Origin: JAAYCB01 sp012744395
GTDB taxonomy: Bacteria; Planctomycetota; Planctomycetia; Pirellulales; Thermoguttaceae
Length of the DNA: 64,000 bases
Direction of reading: 5' to 3'
Assembly: GCA_028703175.1 (NCBI GenBank)
Contig: JAQVNJ010000007.1
Location: forward strand, 1-64,000
Part shown: one piece after another, positions 37,504 to 46,016 of the stretch
Layout: every line of letters starts with the position of its first letter
Numbering within the stretch: position 1 is the stretch's first letter
Program-made: the position numbers and the translations under genes
The notes under the pieces: model-generated
Told to the model about the DNA's origin: nothing
The model's input: the letters and a program-made list of their open reading frames with translations, nothing else
Databases searched by the model: none

Positions 37504-39414
37504 TCACTGGATTCCCGAGACCGTCACCTGCGACGATCCGAGCGTCGGAGCGCCGGTCGGCTTGGTCAACAGCTTGGGAAGCTCGATACGGTCGAAGTAC
37601 TCGTAATTGGGCTTCTCCCGCTCCTTGATATACTGCTTCATCGTCTGGTCCTTGCCGAGGTGGACGATGAAGCCGGGCAGGTTGTTGCCCAGCGATTTCC
37701 AGGCGGTTTTTCCATCATAGATGAACTCGAGCCGGCTGATGAATTTCGTCATCTTATACTTGTCGTAGCCGAAGCTGCCGAAACTCCGATATCGCAATTC
37801 TGCTTTCTTGGCGGCTTCTTCCACCCCGGCCGCGAGGGTGATCGTTCCATTCGCCCCCGCCTTGCAGCCGCGCGCCTCCAGCTTCTTGACCAGCGCGTCC
37901 TGGACCTTGGTGCGGGCGGCCGAGTCGGCGATCTTCCCGACGTCGATCTTCACCGTTGTGCCCGGCTTGAACACGAAGAAGTCCGGATCGGCCATCGCCG
38001 TCTCGAGCTTGTCGGCAACTCCCTCGTGAGGCAATCGCGCGGGGACCAAGGCGCTCGGCTGCCGCTCGCCGGCGACGACGGCCAACCAGCACACGCCGCC
38101 GGCGATGCCCGCCTTCTGGTACCCCCGATAGTCCCAGACATTCACCTGGTTGACAAAATCATACAGCCGGCCACTGCCGGCGAGAAGATGCTCCTCGCTG
38201 GGGCAGAGCAGCTCGTCGCCAGCGTGCACGCCCTCCAGGCGGCACTCCCGCTGAAGCTGGCCGGTGGCGAAATCCCACACGTACAGCTCGGCCCCGCTCA
38301 GCGTCACGAACCGCTTGCCGCTGGGCGTAAAAGCCAGCACGCCCCCGCTGACCGGCGCGGCCTGTAGTGCCACGACCTTCTGGCCCTCCACGTCGAGTAC
38401 GCCCACCTGCCCCTCGACCAGGAACGCGAGGTGCTTGCGGTCGGGACTGAGCGCAGGCCGCCCCTTGACGTCCAGATAGCAGATCGGTCGCGTTGTTTCG
38501 ACATCCCAGATCGCCAGGCGGCCGCCTGCGCTGCACGTCGCCAGCCGATTCTCATCCAGATAGGCCGCCCACGTGACGTTGCGATCTCTATCCTTCTCGT
38601 CCGCGTAAGGGACCCATTTCATGCCGCGGCTGACGCCCGCAGCGTCGATCGTCCAGGTCTCCAGGCAATCCTGATTACCCAGGCCGGACTCGTTGCGCCG
38701 CATGAGGACCTCCGCGCGGCTGTCGTGGACCGCGATCGGAACGAGGAGCTCGCCCTCCACGGCGCCACTGCCCAGCAAGAGACCTTCCGCAAGGTCGCAG
38801 ACCACCACGGTCGTGGTGACCTTGGCGTCCCTCGCCGGCGGCTTGCAGGTATAGCCGACCGCCGCGTAGCGGCCGGTCCCGGCGATGGCCATCGCCGCCG
38901 CGTTTTCGAAAAAGCTCGTCTTGGAGGGCAGCGCGATCGGTTTGACCGATCCGCCGGCGGCCGGTGCCGCGGGCTCGGACAGCCTCCAGTCGCCGCCGCC
39001 GATCACGTCGATTTTTTTCGCGGTGCTCCAATCCGGCAGGGTTTCACGCGGCGAGGAACCGGTCCCCGCAGCCCGCGGCGATTCGCCGACGGGCAGCAAC
39101 CGGTTGGGAGCCACCGTCTTGAAGGGGTTCTCGGCCGCCGCGGCGAGCCGTTGCCGGACGTACTCCTGATCGGCCGCGTTGAGCTTCTCCAGGGGAATCG
39201 AGACCTCGGTCCCGTCGGCCTGCTGTAGGGTGACCTTACCCGTCTGCACGCCGGCGAACTCCGCCCGCACGGAATACTCGCCCGTGCTGTCCGTCCAGGT
39301 TCGCATCGGCTCCGAGGCCTCCAGCGCGTGGACGCAGAACAAGGCAAGGGCGACCGCCCCTGGCCCGAAGCCGACTGCCCGCCGTGTTTTCGCAGAGCAC
39401 CGGTACAAGTACAT
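37504..39414 (-). CDS. Exported SHD1-domain protein with beta-propeller-like region
   Basis: The 636-residue protein starts at the ATG at 39414 behind GAGG at 7 bases. After a signal peptide comes an SLA1-homology-1 domain (RTWTDSTGEYSVRAEF to VSIPLEKLNAADQEYVRQ), very common in planctomycete secreted proteins. The middle (about residues 180-470) has WD40/propeller-like strands (GGRLAIWDVETTRPICYLDV, GAELYVWDFATGQLQRECRL). The C-terminal domain ends in a long hydrophilic tail. A binding role is likely; no catalytic motif is visible. Nothing else is identified in the 531-bp gap upstream (39415-39945) except a doubled AACAGGTTGGGG and the -10 at 39721. Confidence 0.75.
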   Translation of the reverse strand: MYLYRCSAKTRRAVGFGPGAVALALFCVHALEASEPMRTWTDSTGEYSVRAEFAGVQTGKVTLQQADGTEVSIPLEKLNAADQEYVRQRLAAAAENPFKTVAPNRLLPVGESPRAAGTGSSPRETLPDWSTAKKIDVIGGGDWRLSEPAAPAAGGSVKPIALPSKTSFFENAAAMAIAGTGRYAAVGYTCKPPARDAKVTTTVVVCDLAEGLLLGSGAVEGELLVPIAVHDSRAEVLMRRNESGLGNQDCLETWTIDAAGVSRGMKWVPYADEKDRDRNVTWAAYLDENRLATCSAGGRLAIWDVETTRPICYLDVKGRPALSPDRKHLAFLVEGQVGVLDVEGQKVVALQAAPVSGGVLAFTPSGKRFVTLSGAELYVWDFATGQLQRECRLEGVHAGDELLCPSEEHLLAGSGRLYDFVNQVNVWDYRGYQKAGIAGGVCWLAVVAGERQPSALVPARLPHEGVADKLETAMADPDFFVFKPGTTVKIDVGKIADSAARTKVQDALVKKLEARGCKAGANGTITLAAGVEEAAKKAELRYRSFGSFGYDKYKMTKFISRLEFIYDGKTAWKSLGNNLPGFIVHLGKDQTMKQYIKEREKPNYEYFDRIELPKLLTKPTGAPTLGSSQVTVSGIQ

Positions 39415-39720
39415 GGCTCCACCTCGTAACAAACAGGTTGGGGAAACAGGTTGGGGGGGTGATTGAATTGGCAAATGCACGTTACCCCAAGGGCAATCCT
39501 CTGGCAACCCCCCAGGAATACGGCTTTGGGCGGACGCGGGCTTCGCGAGGAACCGGCTCCATTCGACCCCGCATCCCGACTGCCCGTCGGATCGGCGGCG
39601 GCAATCCCACACGCGGGACGAATTCCCCACGGTGACGCCGGCGGCAGCCAGGGAGGGTTAACCCATTTTGGGGGAATGATGCGCGACTGTCCGTTTCAAT
39701 CTGGCTTTCAAGGCGGTCGG

Positions 39721-39729
39721 TGCTAGAAT
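39721..39729 (+). promoter_or_regulatory. Extended -10 element TGCTAGAAT
   Basis: A TG dinucleotide one base before TAGAAT makes an extended -10, which can work without a good -35. It would give a leader of about 210 nt before the phosphohexomutase start at 39946. Confidence 0.4.
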
Positions 39730-39945
39730 TGGCGAGGATGCTGGGCGGATTGGCGTCACGCCGGATCATTGCGGGGCGGGGGGCTCTGACTGGCTCGGCG
39801 GCTAGGCGCTGCGAGCTGAGGAGAGGCCCCGTTCCTCGTGAAACGGGATTGCGTCGCTCGGGTTGCGGCGGGGTGTAGACGGTCTTCGAGACCGGTGATT
39901 GCCGCGAGTGACGAGGGTCGTGCACGGCCACCTGGGAGGATACTT

Positions 39946-41328
39946 TTGAGCGTTTATAAACGTTGTGACATTCGTGGTCAGGTTCCCACCGACCTGCACC
40001 CGGATCAGTATCGCGCGTGGGGCCGCGGACTGGGAAATGCGGTTTCCGCCGGGGCCAAGTTTGTCATTGGGGGAGATGTCCGATTCTCGACGCCCGGGTT
40101 GCTTGCCGCCCTCGGCGAGGGCCTTGTTGCGGCGGGAGCCGACGTTGTCGATTTGGGGATTGTGCCAACGCCGATGATCTACTATGCGAAGCGCCGGCTC
40201 CGCGCCGAAGGCTGCGCGATCGTCACGGGGTCGCACTGGCCGCCCGACGAGAACGGGCTGAAATGGATGCTCGGCGACCAACCGCCGGCGCCTGCCGAGG
40301 TCGATCTCCTCCGCCGCGGCGAGCAGGCGGCGCGGCAACCGGCGGCGCTCGGGGGAGACCGGCGGAATCTGGACATCTCCTACGACTACGTGGCGTGGCT
40401 CCAGGAGACCTGGGTTGACGCCCGCGACGCCGACGCCACGATCATTCTCGATCCGATGCATGGCTGTTGGTCGCGGCGCGCCCGCCGGTATCTCCAGGCC
40501 GTCTATCCGCGGGTCGTGTTTTCCACCGTGCGGGATGAGCCCGATCCGGTCTTCCGCGGCGAGATTCCCGACTGTTCGCATCCCGAGCGGCTGGAGGCTC
40601 TCTGCGACGCCGTCGAGCGGCATCGGGCCCACCTGGGGATCGCCTTCGATGGCGACGGGGATCGACTGGCGCTGGTCGATGATCGCGGCGTCGTCCTCAC
40701 GGCGGAGGAGGCAGCCTGGGTATTCCTGGAGAGCTTCGGTTGCGAATTGCGCGACGAGCCGTTCGTCTACGATTTGATGTTTTCGGGTTGTCTTCCCGAG
40801 CGCGCCGCCGAATTGGGTGCGCTTGCGCTTGCCGAACGGAGCGGCGACGCCTGTGTTCGCGGCCGCATGCTCCAGTCGCAGGCGATCTTCGGAGCGGAGG
40901 TCAACGGCCATTACTATTTCCGCGCGCTGGACGGCGGCGATGACGCCCTGTTCGCGGCGTGTTGGCTGATCGACTACCTGGCCGACTGCCGGCGGTCGCT
41001 CTCCGACCTCCGCAGCAGCTGCCCCGCCGTTTACCTGACCCCCGATCTGCGCTTGCCGGTCCAGCCGGCCGATGGCCAGGCAATCATCGATCGCGTCCGC
41101 AGCGTCTGGTCGAATTATCCGCAGCAGTCGGCCGACGGGGTCCGCGTCAACTTCCCCGACGGGTGGGCGATGGTTCGCCACTCCGCCGCCGAATCAGCGC
41201 TCTCGTTTCGGTTCGAAGCCGGCGGCGATGACGAACTGGCGTGCCTGGTCAAGCGGTTCTGCGACTCGATCCCGGAGATCGGGGAAGACCTCTGGCTGGA
41301 GTTCGAGCTCGGCCCCGGCAATTGCTGA
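39946..41328 (+). CDS. Phosphomannomutase/phosphoglucomutase family protein
   Basis: The 460-residue protein is taken from TTG 39946, because GGGAGGA lies 5 bases before it and family proteins start at this point (SVYKRCDIRGQVP). The four-domain alpha-D-phosphohexomutase signature is mostly kept. The phosphoserine loop reads TGSHWP (Ser96) where TASHNP is usual, the metal loop is FDGDGDR (residues 234-240), the sugar loop is GAEVNGHYYF, and the phosphate loop is RHSAAESALSFRFE. It should interconvert hexose 1- and 6-phosphates. The Asn-to-Trp change beside the phosphoserine is unusual. A longer start at 39838 would be an Arg-rich extension. Confidence 0.85.
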   Translation: MSVYKRCDIRGQVPTDLHPDQYRAWGRGLGNAVSAGAKFVIGGDVRFSTPGLLAALGEGLVAAGADVVDLGIVPTPMIYYAKRRLRAEGCAIVTGSHWPPDENGLKWMLGDQPPAPAEVDLLRRGEQAARQPAALGGDRRNLDISYDYVAWLQETWVDARDADATIILDPMHGCWSRRARRYLQAVYPRVVFSTVRDEPDPVFRGEIPDCSHPERLEALCDAVERHRAHLGIAFDGDGDRLALVDDRGVVLTAEEAAWVFLESFGCELRDEPFVYDLMFSGCLPERAAELGALALAERSGDACVRGRMLQSQAIFGAEVNGHYYFRALDGGDDALFAACWLIDYLADCRRSLSDLRSSCPAVYLTPDLRLPVQPADGQAIIDRVRSVWSNYPQQSADGVRVNFPDGWAMVRHSAAESALSFRFEAGGDDELACLVKRFCDSIPEIGEDLWLEFELGPGNC

Positions 41329-41361
41329 GCGGGTGGGCAGCGAGCGGACCGTTCGCGGCGC

Positions 41362-42654
41362 TCAGTTGGCGGCCGCGGCGGACGACTTGGGCTTGATCAG
41401 CAGGACGTCGGCCAGGTCGATCCAGCCGGAGCGCAGGTCCACGCGGAACCAGCCTTCGCTATTCTTGGCGTGAAAGCGGATCGGCGATCGCTTGCCGAAC
41501 TCCTTCAGGTCGTATTCGGCCCACGTTTTTCCCATATCCGGAGAGATGATGATTCCCGTGTTGAACGGCGAGGCGGTTGCGTAGTGCCCGGCGAGAATCA
41601 CGCCGTCTTCGATGATCATGTTCGCGCATTCATACTGCGGGTTGAAGAGCATCGTGTGCTTGTCGGGATTGGGGATGTCGGCCGGGTCGCAGCAGAAGAT
41701 GCCGCGGTCGTGCGGCTTGGGTCCGTTGGCGTCGCTGATCCAGTAGACCTTGCCGTCGACGAAATTGATGCCGCCGCACTTGTAGCGCGTGTTCAGCCGC
41801 TCCGAGACGATCACCTTCCACTGCCAGAGGTCCTGCTTCGCGTCATACGTGCCTCGCAGCCAGTGGCACTCGAAACCCTCCGGCCGTTCCATGTCGCCGG
41901 TGCAGGCATAGAAGGCGTCTTCTGCCGGGTTATACGCAACGCAGTGGATGTGGCGGCAGATCACCGGGTTGTCGGGATCGCCCAGCAGCGTGCCCGTCGG
42001 CCCTCCGCCCGGAGAACCGTTGTCCCGATAATGTGGATTCTGCCCGAAGGCATAGGCGATCTTCACGGTCTCTCCGCCATCGGTCGAATAGTAGATATTG
42101 GCGGGGGTGGCGCCGCCGCGGACGTTGCAGTAGTTCCCCCAGACGAGCATCTCCACGCCGCCCACGTCCCAGGTGTTCACGCCGGTCAGGGTTTCAAAGT
42201 AGCGGCCGGGATTTTCCGGGTTCTGCGGCGTATGGGGAGTGTAATCGGCCCCCTTGGCGTCCTTCAGCTTGACGGGCTTGTAGGTCTTCAGGTTGTCGGT
42301 GCTGACATACAGTCTCGATCCGGCGCCGAAGACAATGTTTCCCCCCTTGAGGATGCAGCTGAACGTGATCTGCCGAGCGCCGGGAAAGGCAATCCCCGGC
42401 CCCCACGTGCGGCCGTTGTCTTCCGACAGATAGACCCGCTCGTCCGAAAATCCGAACGCCCTGTTGCCGCGCTGCGAATCGAAATACGGCCCCTCCGGCT
42501 GGAGGCGATACCAGAAGTCCTCGGTCGAAGGGAACTCGCCCGCGGCGGTGGCGATTGGATCGGCAGCTGCTGCAATCGTCGCCAGCGTCAACATCGCGGC
42601 GGCAATCCCCACGCCCACAAGCCAGCCGCGAGTCGGTCGTTGTCTGAATCTCAT
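41362..42654 (-). CDS. Exported BNR/sialidase-like repeat protein
   Basis: The 430-residue protein has a signal peptide ending near AAAADP. At least three Asp-box repeats are visible: SEDNGRTW, STDGGETV and SPDMGKTW. This points to a six-bladed propeller as in sialidases and related enzymes. No arginine triad can be picked with confidence, so it may be a binding protein or another glycosidase. Two paired cysteines (FCCDP) lie near residue 330. The start is supported by AAAGGTG about 8 bases upstream. It diverges from the five-zinc-ribbon gene across 353 bp that hold two palindromes and no gene. Confidence 0.75.
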   Translation of the reverse strand: MRFRQRPTRGWLVGVGIAAAMLTLATIAAAADPIATAAGEFPSTEDFWYRLQPEGPYFDSQRGNRAFGFSDERVYLSEDNGRTWGPGIAFPGARQITFSCILKGGNIVFGAGSRLYVSTDNLKTYKPVKLKDAKGADYTPHTPQNPENPGRYFETLTGVNTWDVGGVEMLVWGNYCNVRGGATPANIYYSTDGGETVKIAYAFGQNPHYRDNGSPGGGPTGTLLGDPDNPVICRHIHCVAYNPAEDAFYACTGDMERPEGFECHWLRGTYDAKQDLWQWKVIVSERLNTRYKCGGINFVDGKVYWISDANGPKPHDRGIFCCDPADIPNPDKHTMLFNPQYECANMIIEDGVILAGHYATASPFNTGIIISPDMGKTWAEYDLKEFGKRSPIRFHAKNSEGWFRVDLRSGWIDLADVLLIKPKSSAAAAN

Positions 42655-42780
42655 GATGTCACACCTTTCGTGTCTGAGGGAGTATGCTGACCAGAGGAGA
42701 AATTATCCTCGAACGAAGCACGGAACGCCAGACCTGCCGGGGATGCCCGCACACCGGCCTTGACACGATCGTCGCTTGAC

Positions 42781-42794
42781 GGGGGACGTCCCCC
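42781..42794. repeat. 14-bp perfect palindrome GGGGGACGTCCCCC
   Basis: A perfect palindrome with no loop lies in the 353-bp divergent gap 42655-43007. It could be an operator, but a similar sequence at 27899 suggests a dispersed repeat. Confidence 0.45.
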
Positions 42795-42816
42795 CTTGCA
42801 TCCGCTCCCGGGTGTG

Positions 42817-42832
42817 GGCGACGGGAGTCGCC
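42817..42832. repeat. Hairpin GGCGAC-GGGA-GTCGCC
   Basis: A perfect 6-bp stem with a 4-base loop lies 22 bp after the 42781 palindrome in the same gap. It is either part of the same repeat element or a leader structure of the rightward gene at 43008. Confidence 0.4.
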
Positions 42833-43007
42833 GCGTTCGAACGATTGCAGGCGAGGCGGGTTTGTCCGATACTCAATGCTGGTGGCAGGTTGCCGCGGCC
42901 GGCGCGGTCCTTGGCGCTTTAGGACGTTTCCCTGGAGACAACGGCTTGTTGGACGCGCCGGGCCGCCGGTCCCGCTGGCCTTCAGGAATGCGATCCACGG
43001 TGGCCGT

Positions 43008-44969
43008 GTGAAATTCACGTTTACTTGCCCTGAGTGCTACGCGTCGCTCCAAGGGCTCCGGTCGCGGGCGGGCACATACCAGACGTGCCCGAGTTGCAGC
43101 GCGACGATCCGCGTGCCCCAACCGCCCAAGCCGAAGTCCGTGGCCGGGCAAACCGACCGGGTGCTCGGCGTCGCCGGGACCGCGGGAGGCGAATACGAGA
43201 TCCGCGCTTCCGATCAGCCGTCCCCCAGCCGCGATGATGCGGCGGTCATCTGCCCGGCGTGCAAGACCAGGCTTTACACCGAGCGAAAGCGTCTTGGCGG
43301 AACGGCCCGCTGCGAGGAATGTGGCGCGCTGGTGCCGCTGGTCGAGGCCGCCAAGACCCAGGCCCAGATGCAGCGCCGCCCGGTGCTCGACGAGGCGGCG
43401 ATCGGCGAATACGGCATCCGCACGGGCGACCGGCCCGCCCAGCCGGCGGCGGCCTCGATCCCGTTCCACTGCATCCTCTGCGACACGCTGCTCTATGGCC
43501 GGCCCGACCAGGTCGGCGCGAAGTTGACCTGCCCTGATTGCGGCCGACAGACGCGCGTGCCCCCGCCGCCCAAGCGGCAAGCCGCGGCGGTGATCGGGGC
43601 CGCGGCCGGCGAAGGCGCCGCGGAATACGGGCTCGGGGGCGCTGGCGGACAGGGCGGGATCGCCGGCGACTGCTTCGCGGTCGATTGCTTCCTGTGCCAC
43701 ACCCGGCTGTTCGCCAGGGCCGACGAAGTGGGCAAGAAGATTCGCTGCCCGGACTGCGGGACGGAGACCGTCGTGCCCCCGCCGCCCAAGCAGGCGCCCG
43801 GCGCCGTGCTCGGCGCGCTGGCCCAGGCGGGAGCGGAGAGCGCGGTGTTTTCCGTCCGGCCGGACCAATCGGAGCCGCGCGGCGCGAGCGCAGGGGCGAA
43901 GCAGAAGGCCCTCTTGATCGGCGTGAATTGCCCCGTCTGCGGGACCCGCGTGCAGGCCACCGAGCGCCAGGTGGGTGGGCAGGTCCGCTGCCCCGACTGC
44001 GACTCGCCGATCACCGTTCCCGCGCCGCCCAAAGACGCCCTTCCCCAGCCGTTCGATCTCGACTCCGCCGGGGAATACGGCGTCTCCGCCCCCGCGCATG
44101 TCGAGCCGCTCCGGCCGGCACTGTTGCGCTCGGCGTCCGCGGACCCGGGCGACGACCCGGACTACGCCTTCCTCCGCGACATCGACGATCCCCATCTTCG
44201 CTGGCAGCTCCAGGACCGGTCGGACGAACTGGGCTTCCTCGGCCACCCGGAAGCGTCGCGGCGTTGGCTCGCCTACTCGATGAGCGGCGCGGCGGCGTGT
44301 CTCCTGCCGGCGTTCGCGCTGATCCTGTTGGGGATGCCGGTTGGCGATGAAACGGCCGCCGTCACCTGGTTCGGCGGATGCGTCTTGCTCGGCGGCGCGG
44401 TGCTGGTCCTGCTCGGCTGGCTGGCGTTGTTCTCCGTCAACCTGCTGGCGATCGTGGAAGACACCTCGGCGGGAAACCACGTGGTGGAGAATTGGCCCGA
44501 CGGCGATTGGGGCGGATCGATTGGCGAGAGTTTCTATGCGCTGAATGCCTGCCTGGTGAGCCTGATTCCGATCGCCATCCTGTTGCAGACCTACCCGCCG
44601 GCTCGCCCGCTGGCGATCCACTTGTTGACGGCCGGCTTCTGGCTGGCCTATCCCCTGGCCTTGCTGTCGATGCTGGAGACCGGCTCGGCGCTGACGCCGG
44701 TCTCCGCGGCCGTCTGGTCGAGCCTTGCCCGCCGCCCCCAGGCCTGGCTCTGGTTCTATTTCCGCTCGGCGGGCATCGTGCTGGTGGCGGTGGCGATGTA
44801 TCTGGCGTTCTGGCGGCACCTTGTCGGCCCGCTAGCGCTGCCCCTTCTCGCCCCGGTCGCGACGACCTTCGCAATGGTCTACTTCCGCTGGTTGGGCCTT
44901 CTCGGGGCAAGCGTCAGGGAAGTCATCGAGGAGCGGGACGCGAGGAGACGGGAGAGGCGAAGGGAATAG
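43008..44969 (+). CDS. Membrane protein with five tandem zinc ribbons
   Basis: The 653-residue protein is taken from GTG 43008, since the first ribbon (FTCPECYASL) begins at residue 6; the frame extends to 42876 as an Arg-rich stretch. Five CxxC-16-CxxC ribbons occur with exactly the same internal spacing: Cys 7/10/27/30, 82/85/102/105, 155/158/175/178, 227/230/247/250 and 308/311/328/331. Most are followed by a proline-rich VPPPPK-like stretch and a GEYG-like linker motif. After residue 420 come about six membrane helices and a basic, arginine-rich tail. The ribbons should face the cytoplasm and bind zinc and perhaps nucleic acid or protein. The function is unknown. Confidence 0.75.
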   Translation: MKFTFTCPECYASLQGLRSRAGTYQTCPSCSATIRVPQPPKPKSVAGQTDRVLGVAGTAGGEYEIRASDQPSPSRDDAAVICPACKTRLYTERKRLGGTARCEECGALVPLVEAAKTQAQMQRRPVLDEAAIGEYGIRTGDRPAQPAAASIPFHCILCDTLLYGRPDQVGAKLTCPDCGRQTRVPPPPKRQAAAVIGAAAGEGAAEYGLGGAGGQGGIAGDCFAVDCFLCHTRLFARADEVGKKIRCPDCGTETVVPPPPKQAPGAVLGALAQAGAESAVFSVRPDQSEPRGASAGAKQKALLIGVNCPVCGTRVQATERQVGGQVRCPDCDSPITVPAPPKDALPQPFDLDSAGEYGVSAPAHVEPLRPALLRSASADPGDDPDYAFLRDIDDPHLRWQLQDRSDELGFLGHPEASRRWLAYSMSGAAACLLPAFALILLGMPVGDETAAVTWFGGCVLLGGAVLVLLGWLALFSVNLLAIVEDTSAGNHVVENWPDGDWGGSIGESFYALNACLVSLIPIAILLQTYPPARPLAIHLLTAGFWLAYPLALLSMLETGSALTPVSAAVWSSLARRPQAWLWFYFRSAGIVLVAVAMYLAFWRHLVGPLALPLLAPVATTFAMVYFRWLGLLGASVREVIEERDARRRERRRE

Positions 44970-45127
44970 ACCTTGCGGGCAATTGGCCGAACGGGCCGGC
45001 CATCGCGAATCGAGTCCATGCAAGACGACTCCGACTGGTTTTGGACGGCGGCAACCGGAGCGAGCGTCTGCACAGCAGCGGCTGAATACGTGTTTTTGCA
45101 TGAACCAATCACTAGGGATGATGGAGG

Positions 45128-45433
45128 GTGGGACGAACCCGGGAGAACAGCCACGAGGTGCTCGCGCCCTGCGGCGGCATCTTCATGCCCGGCCTGCGGC
45201 CGGGCACGGCGGCAACGCTGATGCCCGACGACTTCGTCGAGCAGGGCCAGCCGCTGGGGCACATCACGCGCGAAAGCGACCTGGCGATTGTGCCCGTCCC
45301 TGCGCCGGTCTCGGGCTACTTGTGGCAGCTCAACGCGTGCCACGGGCAGGTTTGCGACGCCAGCCTGCCGGCGCAGCATCCTTACATGGAGGAAGGCGTC
45401 CGGCTGGCGCTGATCGTCGCCGGCAGCGTCTAA
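45128..45433 (+). CDS. Biotinyl/lipoyl-like domain protein without lysine
   Basis: The 101-residue protein follows the biotinyl-lipoyl hammerhead pattern: EVLAPCGGIF, DFVEQGQPLGHI, then VPAPVSGYLWQL and EEGVRLALI. There is no lysine anywhere in the protein, so it cannot carry biotin or lipoate in the usual way. Such fold-only domains occur as adaptors or in periplasmic efflux components. A stop codon lies just upstream, so GTG 45128 is the first possible start, but it overlaps the best ribosome-binding site. The start is therefore uncertain. It follows the zinc-ribbon gene by 158 bp. Confidence 0.55.
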   Translation: MGRTRENSHEVLAPCGGIFMPGLRPGTAATLMPDDFVEQGQPLGHITRESDLAIVPVPAPVSGYLWQLNACHGQVCDASLPAQHPYMEEGVRLALIVAGSV

Positions 45434-45449
45434 GAGGAGGCCAAAACGG

Positions 45450-45941
45450 TCAGAAGAACTCCCACTGCCCGACTGGCTGGCCGCGCCGCAGCTTGGCGGC
45501 GATCTGGTAGGCGTCGATGATCGCCGCAATCGCAATCGCGACGCCTCCCAAGCACGCCGTCGAGAACCAGGCGCCAAGGAACAGCAGAAAGACGACGATT
45601 CCCTTGACCGTCTGCCCGAGCACGACCTGGCCCAGGCCGGGCAGAATCAGGGATAGGATGGCGATCACGGTCGGATCGCGGGGGGGACTGGCCGGCATGA
45701 CCAGGTCGCCGCCGCCTTGGGCGGGCGCGGTGGGGACCGCGGGCGGACGGCGGGCCGAGGGCCCGCCGGGGGAAAACAGCCCGGCGATCTCGCCGGCGGC
45801 CTTCCATTCGGCCTGGCCCTCGGTCCAGACGTAGTCCGTCCTCAGCAGCTCTCCCGCAGCGGCCCGTTGTTGAAGCTGGTAGAACGAGACGGGCCCGGCG
45901 GGCTGGCCGTTCTCGGTGTAGTACCACTCCCCTTCCGCCAT
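45450..45941 (-). CDS. GYF-domain membrane protein
   Basis: The 163-residue protein has an N-terminal GYF_2 (DUF4339) domain, WYYTENGQPAGPVSFYQLQ to YVWTEGQAEWKAA, which binds proline-rich peptides. A Pro/Ala-rich linker follows, then two or three membrane helices (AILSLILPGLGQVVLGQ; GIVVFLLFLGAWFSTACLGG), a TM2-like hairpin. The orientation would place the GYF domain in the cytoplasm. The proline-rich stretches of the neighbouring zinc-ribbon protein are a possible but untested ligand. It converges with the lipoyl-like gene, with a gap of 16 bp. Confidence 0.85.
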   Translation of the reverse strand: MAEGEWYYTENGQPAGPVSFYQLQQRAAAGELLRTDYVWTEGQAEWKAAGEIAGLFSPGGPSARRPPAVPTAPAQGGGDLVMPASPPRDPTVIAILSLILPGLGQVVLGQTVKGIVVFLLFLGAWFSTACLGGVAIAIAAIIDAYQIAAKLRRGQPVGQWEFF

Positions 45942-46016
45942 ACACGGTACTCTCTGCGCTAAAGGAGCTTCGCAACCACCGCGCGGCGGCGCAGCAGCGC
46001 TCGTCGCGCCGGCTCG

